DNA of 64,000 bases from Methanohalobium evestigatum Z-7303 (GCF_000196655.1 NC_014253.1:496001-560000), one strand, 5' to 3'. Counted from the first letter of the stretch, positions 36,901-45,445 are shown. Translations and numbers: made by a program. The notes: generated by a model from the letters alone, not told the origin.

Positions 36901-37150
36901 CCTCAAGAGACTTATCAACCGGAAGTACTAGTTCCTCTCCTTCTCTTAAAACCTCCTCTGCAGCAGGTATTATCTCGTCGGGATTTACAATTAATTCATC
37001 TGCAAGTTCCTGATCAAAATTTTCAATATCGTAATAATTCACTGTTAAACTGCGTTGTTCAGGATATTCATTTGCAAGATGAAGTATCTCATCCCAGTAA
37101 TAACGTCTAAAAAAAGTGCCGAACCTTTCTTTCCATCCTTCTTCTGCCAT
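33980..37150 (-). CDS. mcm: MCM replicative helicase precursor, intein-containing
   Basis: The minichromosome maintenance helicase unwinds DNA at archaeal forks. The N-terminal domain has a zinc site (CMRCEHVTYIP...CENETCGRKG), then a beta-hairpin region. The AAA core has Walker A GDPGIAKSQML, Walker B MGVAAVDELDKM and the arginine-finger motif SRFDLIFVLLD, followed by a C-terminal winged helix. An intein of 356 residues (412-767) splits the AAA core between HEAMEQQ and TVSVAKAG; without it the protein is 700 aa, the normal length. I chose ATG 37150 (MAEEGWKERF); TTG 37162 would add four residues. Confidence 0.95.
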   Translation of the reverse strand: MAEEGWKERFGTFFRRYYWDEILHLANEYPEQRSLTVNYYDIENFDQELADELIVNPDEIIPAAEEVLREGEELVLPVDKSLEEVHLRIINNPNKITIRNLRSKHLMQSVAVEGMIRKATEVRPKITNAAFYCMRCEHVTYIPQTSQKFTEPHECENETCGRKGPFKTLVDKSTFVDAQKLQIQESPENLRGGEQPQSLDIDVDDDLAGIVTPGDRVIINGVLRSHQRTLRDGKSPFYDLVLHANSIEYVNKEFEELEITPEDEEEILELSKDPQIYEKVAKSISPSIYGYENIKEALALQLFSGVTKALPDSSRVRGDIHILIVGDPGIAKSQMLRYMEKLAPRGVFTSGKSASSSGLTASAVRDELGDGRWTLEAGALVMADMGVAAVDELDKMSSEDKSSLHEAMEQQCYDDQTEILTENGWKFFKDVIEGERVASLTPDGKLEYVVPGMYVASDYEGDMYYLKSRQVDLAVTPNHNMYVDINKRANEWTGFDLHRMDSLPLHKRMRFKKNAYWDGERIETFEIPSIVKYVNQNCSGIETESITVKMNDWLEFLGYYLPEGSVKYMNGIPYSVQITQKTSGKIQKIQNSLDRLGFKWSYDGHSFSIHSKQLAKYLSMFGKCHEKFVPEYVKKLCPGQIKIFVDAMVLGDGYIRCETGQMAYITSSKRLADDMQELALKMGYSANNYVVVNKGEIIQVPEGRSSVISNDIYEVSFIREGGNHPSINTNGNYHIEKKPYKGKIYCVEVPNHVLYVRRNGKPVWCGNTVSVAKAGIIATLKSRCALLGAANPKYGRFDRYEGIATQINMPPALISRFDLIFVLLDVPDDDKDRRIANHILKAHYAGEMMEQRSNNPVSEVSQQQIDSQMDVISPPIDVEKLRKYVAYARRNVYPILEDDARNHLIEFYMNLRKMGEDKDAPVPVTARQLEALVRLTESSARVRLSSVATLEDAKRTTNLVYTCLKQVGVDPDTGAFDVDVIETGTSKSQRDKIKVIREIIQSLADEHSDKKGAPVEEVYSRAEEEQIDREHAEELVTRMRRQGDLLSPDKDHIRLV
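34850..35917 (-). other. Intein with LAGLIDADG-type endonuclease domain inside MCM
   Basis: The intein starts at C (codon 35917-35915) in CYDDQTEILTENGWKFFKDV and ends VLYVRRNGKPVWCGN, before extein Thr. The first residue Cys, last residue Asn and following Thr are the splicing residues. The penultimate residue is Gly, not the usual His, which is known in some inteins. LEFLGYYLPEGSVKYM and FVDAMVLGDGYIRC look like the two LAGLIDADG blocks, with acidic E and D in place. The site, just after Walker B, is essential, so splicing must work for the host to live. Confidence 0.9.
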
Positions 37151-37211
37151 ATTAATCCACAAGGTTATTGTTATAAAATGATTCGAATATATATCAAGGT
37201 ATTAAGCATTC

Positions 37212-37910
37212 TCAATTTTTTATCCGGCGCTGAATAATTCTTAAAACTCCTCGCAGGGTCTGAACTTCTCTATTTGTTAGCTGGGCTCGTCCAAAAACCC
37301 TTCTAAACATAAGAAGTGTTTTATCTTTTTTATGAGATGGGTATTCAAGTTGCTTCAATAACTCATTCAGATGATTATGTAAAAGTTTAAGGTCAAATGG
37401 GTCAGCAAACGGTTTTTCTCCGCTCTGGATATTGCTCAATTCATAGAAAATTACAGCTGCCGAATGAGAAATGTTCATTATTGGATATTCTTCATTTGCA
37501 GGTATATGAACTATCATATCACACAATCTAAGTTCATCGTTTGTAAAACCGTTATCCTCACGACCGAACAGAATAGCCACTTTTCCGTCCATACCTTCCA
37601 ATCTGTTTTTTAATTCTTTTGGTGTATAAGAAGGGTTACGTATATGTTCATCATCCTTTGAAGATGTCATACCCGTGGTTCCAACCACCAGACTGGCATC
37701 TTTGACTGCCTCTTTAAAAGTATTGGTTACTTTTGCATTTTCAAGAATATCTCTTGCATGTGAAGACATTGCACGTGCTTCACCTTTTAATTTACACGGA
37801 TTTACAAGCACAAGTTCACATAAACCAAAATTCTTCATTACCCTTGCTATTGAACCTACATTACCCTGATAGAGAGGTTCAACAAGTACAATTTTTATCT
37901 GTAATACCAT
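37212..37910 (-). CDS. TrmJ-like tRNA 2'-O-methyltransferase (SPOUT family)
   Basis: A 232-aa RNA ribose methyltransferase of the TrmH/SPOUT class, group 1. VLVEPLYQGNVGSIARVMKNFG (residues 8-29) is motif 1. KVAILFGREDNGFTNDELRLCD and YPIMNISHSAAVIFYEL are motifs 2 and 3, forming the trefoil knot that binds AdoMet. The C-terminal part (RVFGRAQLTNREVQTLRGVLRII) is the helical extension of TrmJ. Archaeal TrmJ methylates position 32 of tRNA; that target is inferred from the family. Confidence 0.88.
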   Translation of the reverse strand: MVLQIKIVLVEPLYQGNVGSIARVMKNFGLCELVLVNPCKLKGEARAMSSHARDILENAKVTNTFKEAVKDASLVVGTTGMTSSKDDEHIRNPSYTPKELKNRLEGMDGKVAILFGREDNGFTNDELRLCDMIVHIPANEEYPIMNISHSAAVIFYELSNIQSGEKPFADPFDLKLLHNHLNELLKQLEYPSHKKDKTLLMFRRVFGRAQLTNREVQTLRGVLRIIQRRIKN

Positions 37911-37943
37911 TTTATCGTTTTTATGGGCTGTTATTATACTGTT

Positions 37944-38141
37944 TTAATTTTTAAGTGTTATTGCACCGGGTTTACATACACTTACACACATCCTGCATCC
38001 GAGACAATAACTTGGGTTTCCAACTTCTGCAACTTTTTTTCCGTTGCGGTCTTTTAACAAAAAGATTTTGGGTCCTTTGAGGCAGGCTTTTCTGCAGGCT
38101 CCGCATCCAGTACACTTATTTTTATCTATCGTGATTTCCAT
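37944..38141 (-). CDS. 2[4Fe-4S] ferredoxin
   Basis: A 65-aa ferredoxin with two cluster motifs: C10-x2-C13-x2-C16-x3-C20 and C46-x2-C49-x2-C52-x3-C56. All eight cysteines are present. The insertion between motifs is a little longer than in the classical clostridial form. It lies alone between the TrmJ-like gene and the divergent siroheme-type protein; an electron-transfer partnership with the latter is possible but not shown. Confidence 0.93.
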   Translation of the reverse strand: MEITIDKNKCTGCGACRKACLKGPKIFLLKDRNGKKVAEVGNPSYCLGCRMCVSVCKPGAITLKN

Positions 38142-38381
38142 TGATTATCACATTTTTGCTATTAATATTCATCTCACAACCTTATTAATCAAAAATATTA
38201 TGAGCCATATTTGCATTTAATATTTAATATACAACCGTTTTACATTTTATAATAAAACAGGTATATTAAAGACATAAAAGTTCCTACTATTTTAGTGGGA
38301 GATTGCAGGGTAATAATTGATATAGATTAAGACAATAAATAAATATTGTAATAACATAATAAGAATGGGGAGTGATTAATA
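38142..38381. promoter_or_regulatory. Divergent promoter region between ferredoxin and siroheme-type reductase
   Basis: 240 bp of very AT-rich DNA between divergent genes. It holds several TATA-like tracts and a short inverted repeat, GTTTTA (38238-38243) with TAAAAC (about 38254-38259). GGGGAG lies about 12 bp before the downstream ATG 38382. No RNA gene or reading frame is evident. Confidence 0.4.
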
Positions 38382-39044
38382 ATGGCAGAGAAAGATTTAC
38401 TCGAAAAAGGAGCAATTCTGCAAAGAGATAAAGAAACCTATGCTATAGCACCACATATACCAGGTGGAATTGTCTCTGCAGATATGCTCAAAAAAATAGC
38501 AGATGTAGCAGAAAAATACGATGCACAGGCTCTTAAAGTAACCTCATCCCAGAGAATTGCCATTGTAGGTTTAAACGAGGAAGACCTCGATGATGTGTGG
38601 TCTGAACTTGAAATGCAACCCGGTGCTGCAATAGGTGTCTGTGTAAGAAGTGTTAAATTTTGCCCCGGTACAACATTCTGCAAACGCGGACAACAGGATT
38701 CTGTAGCTCTCGGATTAAAACTTGATGAGAAATATCATGGTATGGAACTTCCAGGAAAGATGAAAATGGGTGTAGCAGGATGTATGAACTCATGTTCTGA
38801 ACCTGCTGTAAAAGATATCGGTATCATGGGTACTTCAAAAGGTTACACTCTGATGCTTGGCGGCAGTGCAGGTCTTAAACCCAGGATAGCAAATACCGTT
38901 GCCACAGAACTTTCTGAAGAAGAAGTAATCCAATACGTTGACAGGATTATTGAATTCTACAAATCCCAGACCAGCAAGAAACGTCTTGGTCAGGTTATCG
39001 ACAATATGGGTATTGAAAAATTCAAAGAAGAAGTAGGACTTTAA
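38382..39044 (+). CDS. Small sulfite/nitrite-reductase-like protein (Dsr-LP type)
   Basis: A 220-aa protein with a ferredoxin-like substrate half domain (residues 1-75, AIAPHIPGGIVSADMLKKIA...VTSSQRIAIVGL), then the siroheme/[4Fe-4S] motif C94-x5-C100 and C134-x3-C138 (KFCPGTTFCKRG and AGCMNSCSEP). It is about half the size of a full sulfite reductase, matching the short dissimilatory-sulfite-reductase-like proteins of methanogens. These lack a proven role; sulfite reduction or siroheme handling are candidates. It is monocistronic by spacing. Confidence 0.85.
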   Translation: MAEKDLLEKGAILQRDKETYAIAPHIPGGIVSADMLKKIADVAEKYDAQALKVTSSQRIAIVGLNEEDLDDVWSELEMQPGAAIGVCVRSVKFCPGTTFCKRGQQDSVALGLKLDEKYHGMELPGKMKMGVAGCMNSCSEPAVKDIGIMGTSKGYTLMLGGSAGLKPRIANTVATELSEEEVIQYVDRIIEFYKSQTSKKRLGQVIDNMGIEKFKEEVGL

Positions 39045-39233
39045 AACAATTTAGATTGTTGATTGGAATATAAAATTTATATTTACTTTTTCTTTTCAAA
39101 TAGAACTATCATCGAAAATTTTATTATCCATGTTGAAGATTATAGTATTGGGGAGTAAGTAAATTACAGATATGGATATTTAAAAATAATATTTTCTTTA
39201 ATTGTTCCCCTTTAAATATGGGAGTGTGATGGT
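39045..39233. promoter_or_regulatory. Promoter region of the S-layer gene
   Basis: A 189-bp gap, AT-rich, with TATA-like stretches and a GGGAGTG ribosome-binding region just before ATG 39234. The long leader would suit a strongly expressed surface protein. No other feature is visible. Confidence 0.4.
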
Positions 39234-41831
39234 ATGAAATTACATAGTAAACTAATACTTACAGTATTATTCATCTTCGGGTTAATTGCCACTGCAGGTA
39301 TATCCACAGCCGCAGATAATTCAACAGGAAACAGAATATGGGACGCAAATGAGAACGTAAGTCGGGATTATACATGGACTGCCATGAGTTATTCCGGATT
39401 CTATTACGACCTTGACACAAACGAAAGTTCTGAAACACTTACAATAAACCTTGATAGTGACAGTAGAAATGTAAACGATGGTGACCTTGAGTATACGACC
39501 AAACCGATTGAAACAGAATTTGAATACAACGAATTTGGTTCGTATGAGGTTATCGGTTTCATGGCTGAGAGATATTTTGCCGGTTATACTGATAATACCA
39601 CATTCACTGATGAAGATGTAAGTCTAATGTCAGATGGTCAGCTTGCAAAGGTTCTAACTGATACTGATGATAGAGAATCGTTTTTTGCAGGTTCTGAACT
39701 TGAACTTGAAGAAGGGTATTCAATTCATATAATAGAGGTTGATATTAATGGCGATAGCGTTTTTGTAGAACTGAGAAAAGATGGTGACCAAATAGATAGC
39801 GGTATTGTATCAGGTGGTGATGTCTATACCTATGAAAAAGATCTAGGTTCTGCCGATGATGTACCCATTATTGCTGTAAATTTTGATAACATTTTCAGAG
39901 GCACAGAAACCAACGCTGTGTTTGTAGAGGGCATATTCCAAATTTCTGAAGATTATACCGAAGTCGATGATGGAGACAACTATGGAAAAATGGAAGTTGA
40001 CTCTGTCACTTCTAATGAAATTACAATGAGTAATGATGACTCAATAACACTTGGCCAAGGCGATGACATCAACATAATGGGCAGACTCAATTTTATTGTT
40101 GCAGATGACAGCACACTTAGATTCGGTCCATATGTGGATATATCAGAATCCGGAACATATGAACTCAGGGGTACCGTTACAGAAAATGAAAACTTCGAAT
40201 GGACGCCATTAAACTTTGAAGGGTTTTATTATGACATTGATGAAGGATTAAAAACCGAATCTATTGAAGTCACACGTGATAAAAGAAATATAGACGATGG
40301 TGACCTTCTTTATACAACAGAGCCTGCAGAAGTTGAGTTTGAATTCGGTGATTTCGGATCGTATGAGGTCATCGGTTTCATGGCTGAAAAATACTTTGCC
40401 GGTTACACAGAAGATAACACCACATTCTCTGACGAAGATGTCAGTCTTATGTCTGATGGACAGCTTTCCAAAGTCTTAATTGACGACGATGAAACAAAAT
40501 CCACATTCTCAGGTTCATCACTGGTACTTGAGGAAGGATACAGACTTCGCATCGTGGAAGTTGACCTTGAAGGAGATAGTGTATTTGTTGAATTACATAA
40601 AGATGGAGAACAAATAGATAGTGGAGTTGTTTCAGGTGGTGATGTCTATACCTATGAAAAAGATGTAGGTTCTGCCGATGATGTACCCATTATTGCTGTA
40701 AATTTTGAAGACATTTTCAGAGGCTCAGAAACCAACGCTGTGTTTGTAGAGGGCATATTCCAGATTTCGGAAGATTATACCGAAGTCGATGATGGAGACA
40801 ACTATGGTAAAATGGAAGTTGACTCTGTCAGTTCTAATGAAATTTCAATGAGTAATGACGACTCAATAACACTTGGTCAGGATGATACTATCAGCATAAT
40901 GGGCAATATCAATTTCAAAGTTGCAGATGATTCAGATACTGTAAGATATTATCCATTTGTGGAAGTTACCACTGGTCCTGGTGATATGTTAACCATAGAC
41001 CTACCAGACACCATTACCCAGGATTCAACTGTTACTATAACTATTGAATCGCGCGGTGCAGCTGTACAGAATGCTGTTGTAATGGTTGATGATGAAAATA
41101 TAGGAACTACTACAAGAGAAGGAACTATTGAATATACTCCAGAAGATACCGGTACATTCACTGTTACCGCTGAAAAACAGGGATTTGTTTCAGCAAGTAA
41201 AGAAATTGAAGTTATAGGTCAGCAGGAGAACAGGATGAGTGTTGATATTTCACCTGATGAAATATTTGCAGGTGATATAATTACCATAACTGTAACAGAA
41301 GCAATCGGTAATGAACCGATAGAAAATGCAGAAGTTACATATGACGATGAATCGATTGGTGACACATCAGCAGACGGGACTATAAACTACACCACTAACG
41401 ATCCCGGGGTACACAAAGTAACTGCATCTAAAGATGGATATCAGGATGGTGAAGAGAATATCGAAATACTTGAATCCGGTGCCCAGTTCAGTATCTCGGA
41501 CCTGAACATATCGCCATCTGAAGTCGAAGCCGGTAATCCGGTTTCAATAACAGTTAATGCAACCAATATCGGCAATATGGGAGGAGACTATACCATTGAA
41601 CTCATGGTCAATGGAACAATGGAAGATTCAGAGCAAATAAATCTGGATGCAGGTAATTCTACAACAGTAGAATTTACACATACAGAAAATGAACCCGGTA
41701 ACTATTCGGTTGAGGTTGATGGACAAACTGGTACATATACAGTTACACCCAGTGGAGTACCTGGAATTGGTGTATTTGGGTTAATAGCTGTATTGACAAT
41801 CGCCTACCTGTTCAGAAAACGACAAAAGTAA
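39234..41831 (+). CDS. S-layer protein with two tandem S-layer modules and archaeosortase-type C-terminus
   Basis: An 865-aa surface protein: signal peptide (1-26), two S-layer family modules (about 35-305 and 310-605), two Ig-like repeats (about 610-695 and 700-775, sharing TTREGTIEYTPEDTGTFTVTAEK-like motifs), a CARDB-like domain (about 780-845) and the ending PGIGVFGLIAVLTIAYLFRKRQ. That ending is the PG-x-G/TM/basic pattern cut by archaeosortases. The two S-layer modules are repeated with an 822-bp period. Acidic composition suits a salty habitat. It is likely a structural or accessory cell-wall protein. Confidence 0.9.
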   Translation: MKLHSKLILTVLFIFGLIATAGISTAADNSTGNRIWDANENVSRDYTWTAMSYSGFYYDLDTNESSETLTINLDSDSRNVNDGDLEYTTKPIETEFEYNEFGSYEVIGFMAERYFAGYTDNTTFTDEDVSLMSDGQLAKVLTDTDDRESFFAGSELELEEGYSIHIIEVDINGDSVFVELRKDGDQIDSGIVSGGDVYTYEKDLGSADDVPIIAVNFDNIFRGTETNAVFVEGIFQISEDYTEVDDGDNYGKMEVDSVTSNEITMSNDDSITLGQGDDINIMGRLNFIVADDSTLRFGPYVDISESGTYELRGTVTENENFEWTPLNFEGFYYDIDEGLKTESIEVTRDKRNIDDGDLLYTTEPAEVEFEFGDFGSYEVIGFMAEKYFAGYTEDNTTFSDEDVSLMSDGQLSKVLIDDDETKSTFSGSSLVLEEGYRLRIVEVDLEGDSVFVELHKDGEQIDSGVVSGGDVYTYEKDVGSADDVPIIAVNFEDIFRGSETNAVFVEGIFQISEDYTEVDDGDNYGKMEVDSVSSNEISMSNDDSITLGQDDTISIMGNINFKVADDSDTVRYYPFVEVTTGPGDMLTIDLPDTITQDSTVTITIESRGAAVQNAVVMVDDENIGTTTREGTIEYTPEDTGTFTVTAEKQGFVSASKEIEVIGQQENRMSVDISPDEIFAGDIITITVTEAIGNEPIENAEVTYDDESIGDTSADGTINYTTNDPGVHKVTASKDGYQDGEENIEILESGAQFSISDLNISPSEVEAGNPVSITVNATNIGNMGGDYTIELMVNGTMEDSEQINLDAGNSTTVEFTHTENEPGNYSVEVDGQTGTYTVTPSGVPGIGVFGLIAVLTIAYLFRKRQK

Positions 41832-41832
41832 T

Positions 41833-41864
41833 GGAGTTAGTCTTTAACTCCTATTCCTTTTTTT
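41833..41864 (+). terminator. Hairpin plus T-run after the S-layer gene
   Basis: GGAGTTA (41833-41839) pairs with TAACTCC (41845-41851) around a five-base loop, and seven T follow at 41858-41864. It lies directly after the S-layer stop codon and could also act for the convergent HAD gene. Confidence 0.6.
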
Positions 41865-41866
41865 AA

Positions 41867-42508
41867 TTATTCCAAATCAATGAGGTATTGTTTTAGACAA
41901 TCATGATTTTCAACAATTACATCTGCATTTTCAAGTTTATTTCTATCTATGTATGTTGGAATTGCTACACAGTATAACCCTGCTCTTTTTGCAGATTCTA
42001 CCCCAAGCATTGCATTCTCAAATACTATGCATTCACCTTTTTCTACACCTGATTTCTCAACAGCCCTTAAATATGGTTCAGGTACAGGTTTCCCGTTTTC
42101 CACATCATTTGCTGTAATGATGACATCAAACACATCAGGATACAGTTTTTCAAGAATATCCTTTACAATAGAATCCTCTGCTCCAGAAACAACACATAAG
42201 ATGTATTTGTTTTTCAGTGCATCCAATAAATCCTTTAGCCCTTCAAAAGGTTCCAGTTTTACAATTTTGTTAAATTCCTGCTCGTATTGTTGTATTATAC
42301 CATCAAGATTAAACGAATCAGGGTTTTTGTTATCCTTTATCAGCAAATCACGTACAATATCAATAGTTCTGGAACCTTCATGCTCATAGATATCCTGCTT
42401 GTTAATTTGCACTCCGATATTATCAAACGCTACTTTCATAGCTTCTACATGATAGGGCATGGAATTTACCAGCACTCCATCCATATCAAACATAAGGGCT
42501 TTTAACAT
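41867..42508 (-). CDS. HAD-superfamily phosphatase / beta-phosphoglucomutase-like
   Basis: A 213-aa HAD hydrolase with motif I MFDMDGVLVNS (nucleophile D8, acid D10), a helical cap (about 15-85), motif II VVSGAEDS and motif III/IV GKPVPEPYLRAVEKSGV with FENAMLGVESAKRAGLYCVAI. The cap type fits the beta-phosphoglucomutase/phosphoglycolate-phosphatase subgroup. Substrate cannot be assigned. It is monocistronic and converges with the S-layer gene. Confidence 0.88.
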   Translation of the reverse strand: MLKALMFDMDGVLVNSMPYHVEAMKVAFDNIGVQINKQDIYEHEGSRTIDIVRDLLIKDNKNPDSFNLDGIIQQYEQEFNKIVKLEPFEGLKDLLDALKNKYILCVVSGAEDSIVKDILEKLYPDVFDVIITANDVENGKPVPEPYLRAVEKSGVEKGECIVFENAMLGVESAKRAGLYCVAIPTYIDRNKLENADVIVENHDCLKQYLIDLE

Positions 42509-42651
42509 AATTATCCATCCCTAGTTAGTGGTTTTTGTATAAAAAACATAATTATAAACGTCATAGAGGACATATATGCAACAGTAATAAATAACTCACT
42601 GATAATAAACTATTCTGAGAGTGTATTTACAATATTATTAAGTGCGATAAT

Positions 42652-43380
42652 ATGGCAGATAAATATTTCATTGGAACTTCTGGATGGCAATATGACCACT
42701 GGAGGAATGTGTTATATCCTGAGAAACTGGGTAAAAAGAAATGGCTGTCCTATTATGCGGAACGTTTCAATACCGTAGAAGTAAACAGTACATTCTACAA
42801 TCCAATAAAACCAAAGACATTTTCCAGATGGTACAATGAAACTCCTTCTAATTTCAAATTTACAATCAAAGGATACCGAGTAATAACTCATTTCAAGAAA
42901 CTACATGATGTAGAAGATGACATCAAAGCTTTTTATGAAAGGGCTGCCCCGCTACAACATAAGCTTGGATGTGTATTGTGGCAATTACCCTCGAATCTTC
43001 ACAAAAACATGGAACTTCTGGAAGAGTTCTGCAAAAACCTTGACAAACGCAAAAACAATGTCATCGAATTCAGACATGTATCATGGTTTACAGAGGATGT
43101 ACAATCTCTACTTCAAAAATATAAAATCGGATACTGTATAATATCTTCTCCTGAATTACCCGAAATAATTACTGTAACATCCAATATCCTGTATATGCGT
43201 TTTCACGGAATAAACAACTGGTACACTGAAAAGTATGGTAAAGAAAAACTAAAAGATTATGCGTCAAAAATCAAAAAAACCGATGCCAAAAAAGTCTATT
43301 GTTATTTCAACAATGATGAAAATGGCTATGCTGTCCATGATGCCTATAATCTTAGAGAACTTCTTACCCAAGATTACTAA
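42652..43380 (+). CDS. DUF72 family protein
   Basis: A 242-aa TIM-barrel-like protein of the DUF72 family, function unknown. FIGTSGWQYDHWRNVLYPEKLGKKKWLSYYAERFNTVEVNSTFY (residues 6-49) is the family signature. KGYRVITHFKKL, LGCVLWQLPSNL, EFRHVSWF and YMRFHG follow in the expected order, and the ending YCYFNNDENGYAVHDAYNL is complete. It is followed by a decayed universal stress protein gene. Confidence 0.93.
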   Translation: MADKYFIGTSGWQYDHWRNVLYPEKLGKKKWLSYYAERFNTVEVNSTFYNPIKPKTFSRWYNETPSNFKFTIKGYRVITHFKKLHDVEDDIKAFYERAAPLQHKLGCVLWQLPSNLHKNMELLEEFCKNLDKRKNNVIEFRHVSWFTEDVQSLLQKYKIGYCIISSPELPEIITVTSNILYMRFHGINNWYTEKYGKEKLKDYASKIKKTDAKKVYCYFNNDENGYAVHDAYNLRELLTQDY

Positions 43381-43615
43381 GCAGATAACCAAACATAATG
43401 TAAAGGATACTAAACCAACTCGGTCATAATATGGTGATGTTTAATTCTGCATCTGATTATGTAGAAAAAATCGGCAAAAACAAAGGATTGGAGGTAAAGT
43501 CCTACATACATTGAAAGGCATCCTGTCAAGAGATTGCTGATTTTTCCAGAGAAAATAACATTGACCTGATTGTAATGAGAACACCCAGTAAAAGCAGTAT
43601 AGAAAATTTTTTGCA

Positions 43616-43623
43616 GGTGGTGT
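43616..43623. repeat. Target-site duplication, left copy
   Basis: GGTGGTGT occurs at 43616-43623, immediately before the IS, and again at 44389-44396, immediately after it. Eight base pairs is the target duplication size of the IS6 family. Confidence 0.9.
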
Positions 43624-44388
43624 GGTACTGTTCAGTTAATGCATATTTCCCATTGATAAGGAGTATATAGATTTAGGGATTGATGTTTTCTGATATAATT
43701 ATGATACGCGATGTACATATCAATCCAGTTATTGATATGCTGAACGAATCCCTGTTTATGTGGGAAGTATTTATCGAACACCTTGACCCTTCTTTTGAAT
43801 GATTTGAACCATCTTTCGATATAATTCCTGATATCACCGGATATTACAACCCTCTTAATATCGAGTCTTTCCAGAGCTTTGTACCATGGTCCACCATCCA
43901 CAACTGCCATCTGAGGCAGTTGTCCGTACATTTTTTTCAAATCCTTAAAGAAAGACTTTGTAGTCAGGTAGTTCCTTGTGGGATAGATTCTGGCATACAC
44001 TATCTTTTTAGAATCGGGGTTTATAGCCGCGTATAGGAACCAGTACTCACTGCCAAGCTGTACTTTAGTCTCATCCACTACTATGGTTTATGGCAATTCT
44101 CCATCATAAGGCTGTACACACCATCCGAACTTCTGTACCCAGTAATGTACTCCTCTGTAGCTTATCGGTTCAGACATATACGATAATAGTTCTGAAGTTC
44201 TCCTCAAACTTAATCCCTGTTGATACAGGAGTATGGATAATGCTATAGCTTTCACATCTCTTCTTTTCCTTTCCACGAAAGATTTAATATCTACCGGTAT
44301 CAAATCTGATAATGCCTCTAAGTTCATCATTCATCCCCCCTTAAATAGGAGGATGAATCCCCTATTTATTTCTTAACTGAACAGTGCC
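43624..44388 (-). mobile_element. IS6-family insertion sequence (765 bp)
   Basis: The ends are inverted repeats: GGTACTGTTCAGTTAA at 43624-43639 and, reading inward from the other end, GGCACTGTTCAGTTAA (44388-44373), 15 of 16 matching. GGCACTGTT is close to the usual IS6/IS26/IS240 tip. It is flanked by exact 8-bp duplications and contains one transposase gene with a stop. It has landed in a UspA gene. Confidence 0.93.
43632..44330 (-). pseudogene. IS6-family DDE transposase, interrupted by one in-frame TAA
   Basis: Read as one frame from ATG 44330, this is 232 residues with a single stop, TAA at 44090-44088, between VQPYDGELP and TIVVDETKVQ. That length is normal for IS6 transposases. The N-terminal part has the HTH-like region (LRRTSELLSYMSEPISYRGVHYWVQKFG). 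The DDE residues are in VVDETKV, AVVDGGPWY and NYIERWFKSFKRR, all present. TAA is not the pyrrolysine codon, so readthrough is not expected. The copy would need a transposase in trans to move. Confidence 0.9.
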
Positions 44389-44396
44389 GGTGGTGT
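44389..44396. repeat. Target-site duplication, right copy
   Basis: GGTGGTGT, identical to 43616-43623; together they frame the IS. Confidence 0.9.
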
Positions 44397-44660
44397 ATCA
44401 GAAAAGGTTATAAAAAATACAAATTCAGAAGTACTTATGTACCATATTTATCAACTATTACCTGTCTTAAAACGATGTAGTTTTAGTTATAAGATTTAGA
44501 GATACATCTGTATGCTCATCATTTATATATAATTAATTGGATACGGAAATGTTTAAATATAATTAAAACTACAATCCTGCTAACTTAATGATTTTAGAAC
44601 CCCAAATAAGCAATTAATTGCTACTATATTAACCTTTTATTATGTCAGGAGGTATATTTT

Positions 44661-45440
44661 ATGAGCATGGAGTATTTTTCTGGAATATCAGATGCAATGA
44701 GAATAACCTTTGTACAGGTTATGATATTATCAGTAATAGCTATAGGTATATTCCTGTATGGAATGTATTTGAACATTAAAAAATGGGGACTTGGAACCAC
44801 CGGATATGCACAGGAACCCGGTGGCGGAGGTATAACAGTCTTCCCAAAAACGTTCGCATCACAGGTTGCCAAAAAGGGTGACTGGAAAATAATCCTTAAA
44901 ACCTTAGTGCTGGATATCATATTACAAAGACGGATTATAAGAATAAGTAAGTTCAGATGGTTTATGCATATAAGCATTTTTGTAGGATGGATGACATTAT
45001 TTTTACTGTCATTACTGATGTTTTTAATAGAACTTCTAAGCCTTTCTGGTGTTAATATTCACCCAGAAGCAATAAGGCAGATGCTACAACCATGGAACGA
45101 TTTGTTCAGCTATATCCTGTTATTGGGAATAGGCATAGCAATCTTTAGAAGATTGTTTGTTAAAAGAGCAAGAGAGAGTACAATATCCTATGATGCAGTC
45201 CTGTTAGCTGGACTTACATTTATTGTAATCACAGGATTTGTTGCACAGGGTATCAGAATTGGAGATTTCTGGGCATTTGGAATAGACTGGGGTATAAATG
45301 CAGCACCCCAAATGGCACTATTTCATGCAGTAGTATCACTACTGTTTTGTATAGCCTACATACCGTTCAGCAAATATATACACATGATAGCAACACCTCT
45401 CACAATTCTTGCAAATATAGAAGCAGAGGAAGGTGAGTAA
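44661..45440 (+). CDS. hdrE: CoB-CoM heterodisulfide reductase, cytochrome b subunit HdrE
   Basis: HdrE is the membrane b-type cytochrome that takes electrons from methanophenazine and passes them to HdrD. The 259-aa protein has about five transmembrane helices, including [18 protein letters not shown] (about 15-32), [20 protein letters not shown] and a C-terminal [22 protein letters not shown], with histidines positioned for heme. AGGAGGT lies 8 bp before ATG 44661. It ends 5 bp before hdrD. This pair marks methanogens with cytochromes. Confidence 0.94.
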   Translation: MSMEYFSGISDAMRITFVQVMILSVIAIGIFLYGMYLNIKKWGLGTTGYAQEPGGGGITVFPKTFASQVAKKGDWKIILKTLVLDIILQRRIIRISKFRWFMHISIFVGWMTLFLLSLLMFLIELLSLSGVNIHPEAIRQMLQPWNDLFSYILLLGIGIAIFRRLFVKRARESTISYDAVLLAGLTFIVITGFVAQGIRIGDFWAFGIDWGINAAPQMALFHAVVSLLFCIAYIPFSKYIHMIATPLTILANIEAEEGE

Positions 45441-45445
45441 TTACA

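Larger units (their letters stand above)
43431..44499 (+). pseudogene. Universal stress protein (UspA family) pseudogene interrupted by IS6-family element
   Basis: The first piece (43431-43623) reads SASDYVEKIGKNKGLEVKSYIH, a TGA at 43512-43514, then QEIADFSRENNIDLIVMRTPSKSSIENFLQ, a typical UspA C-terminal half. The second piece, after the IS at 44389-44499, reads GGVSEKVIKNTNSEVLMYHI, the UspA end motif. Removing the IS and one target copy leaves the two pieces one base out of frame. The N-terminal half is missing. So the gene carries a truncation, a stop, a frameshift and an insertion; their order is not known. Confidence 0.85.

Noticed and set aside
44085-44093. Recoding of the stop inside the IS6 transposase
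   Set aside because: The stop is TAA. Pyrrolysine uses TAG, and no recoding signal is visible, so a simple nonsense mutation is more likely.
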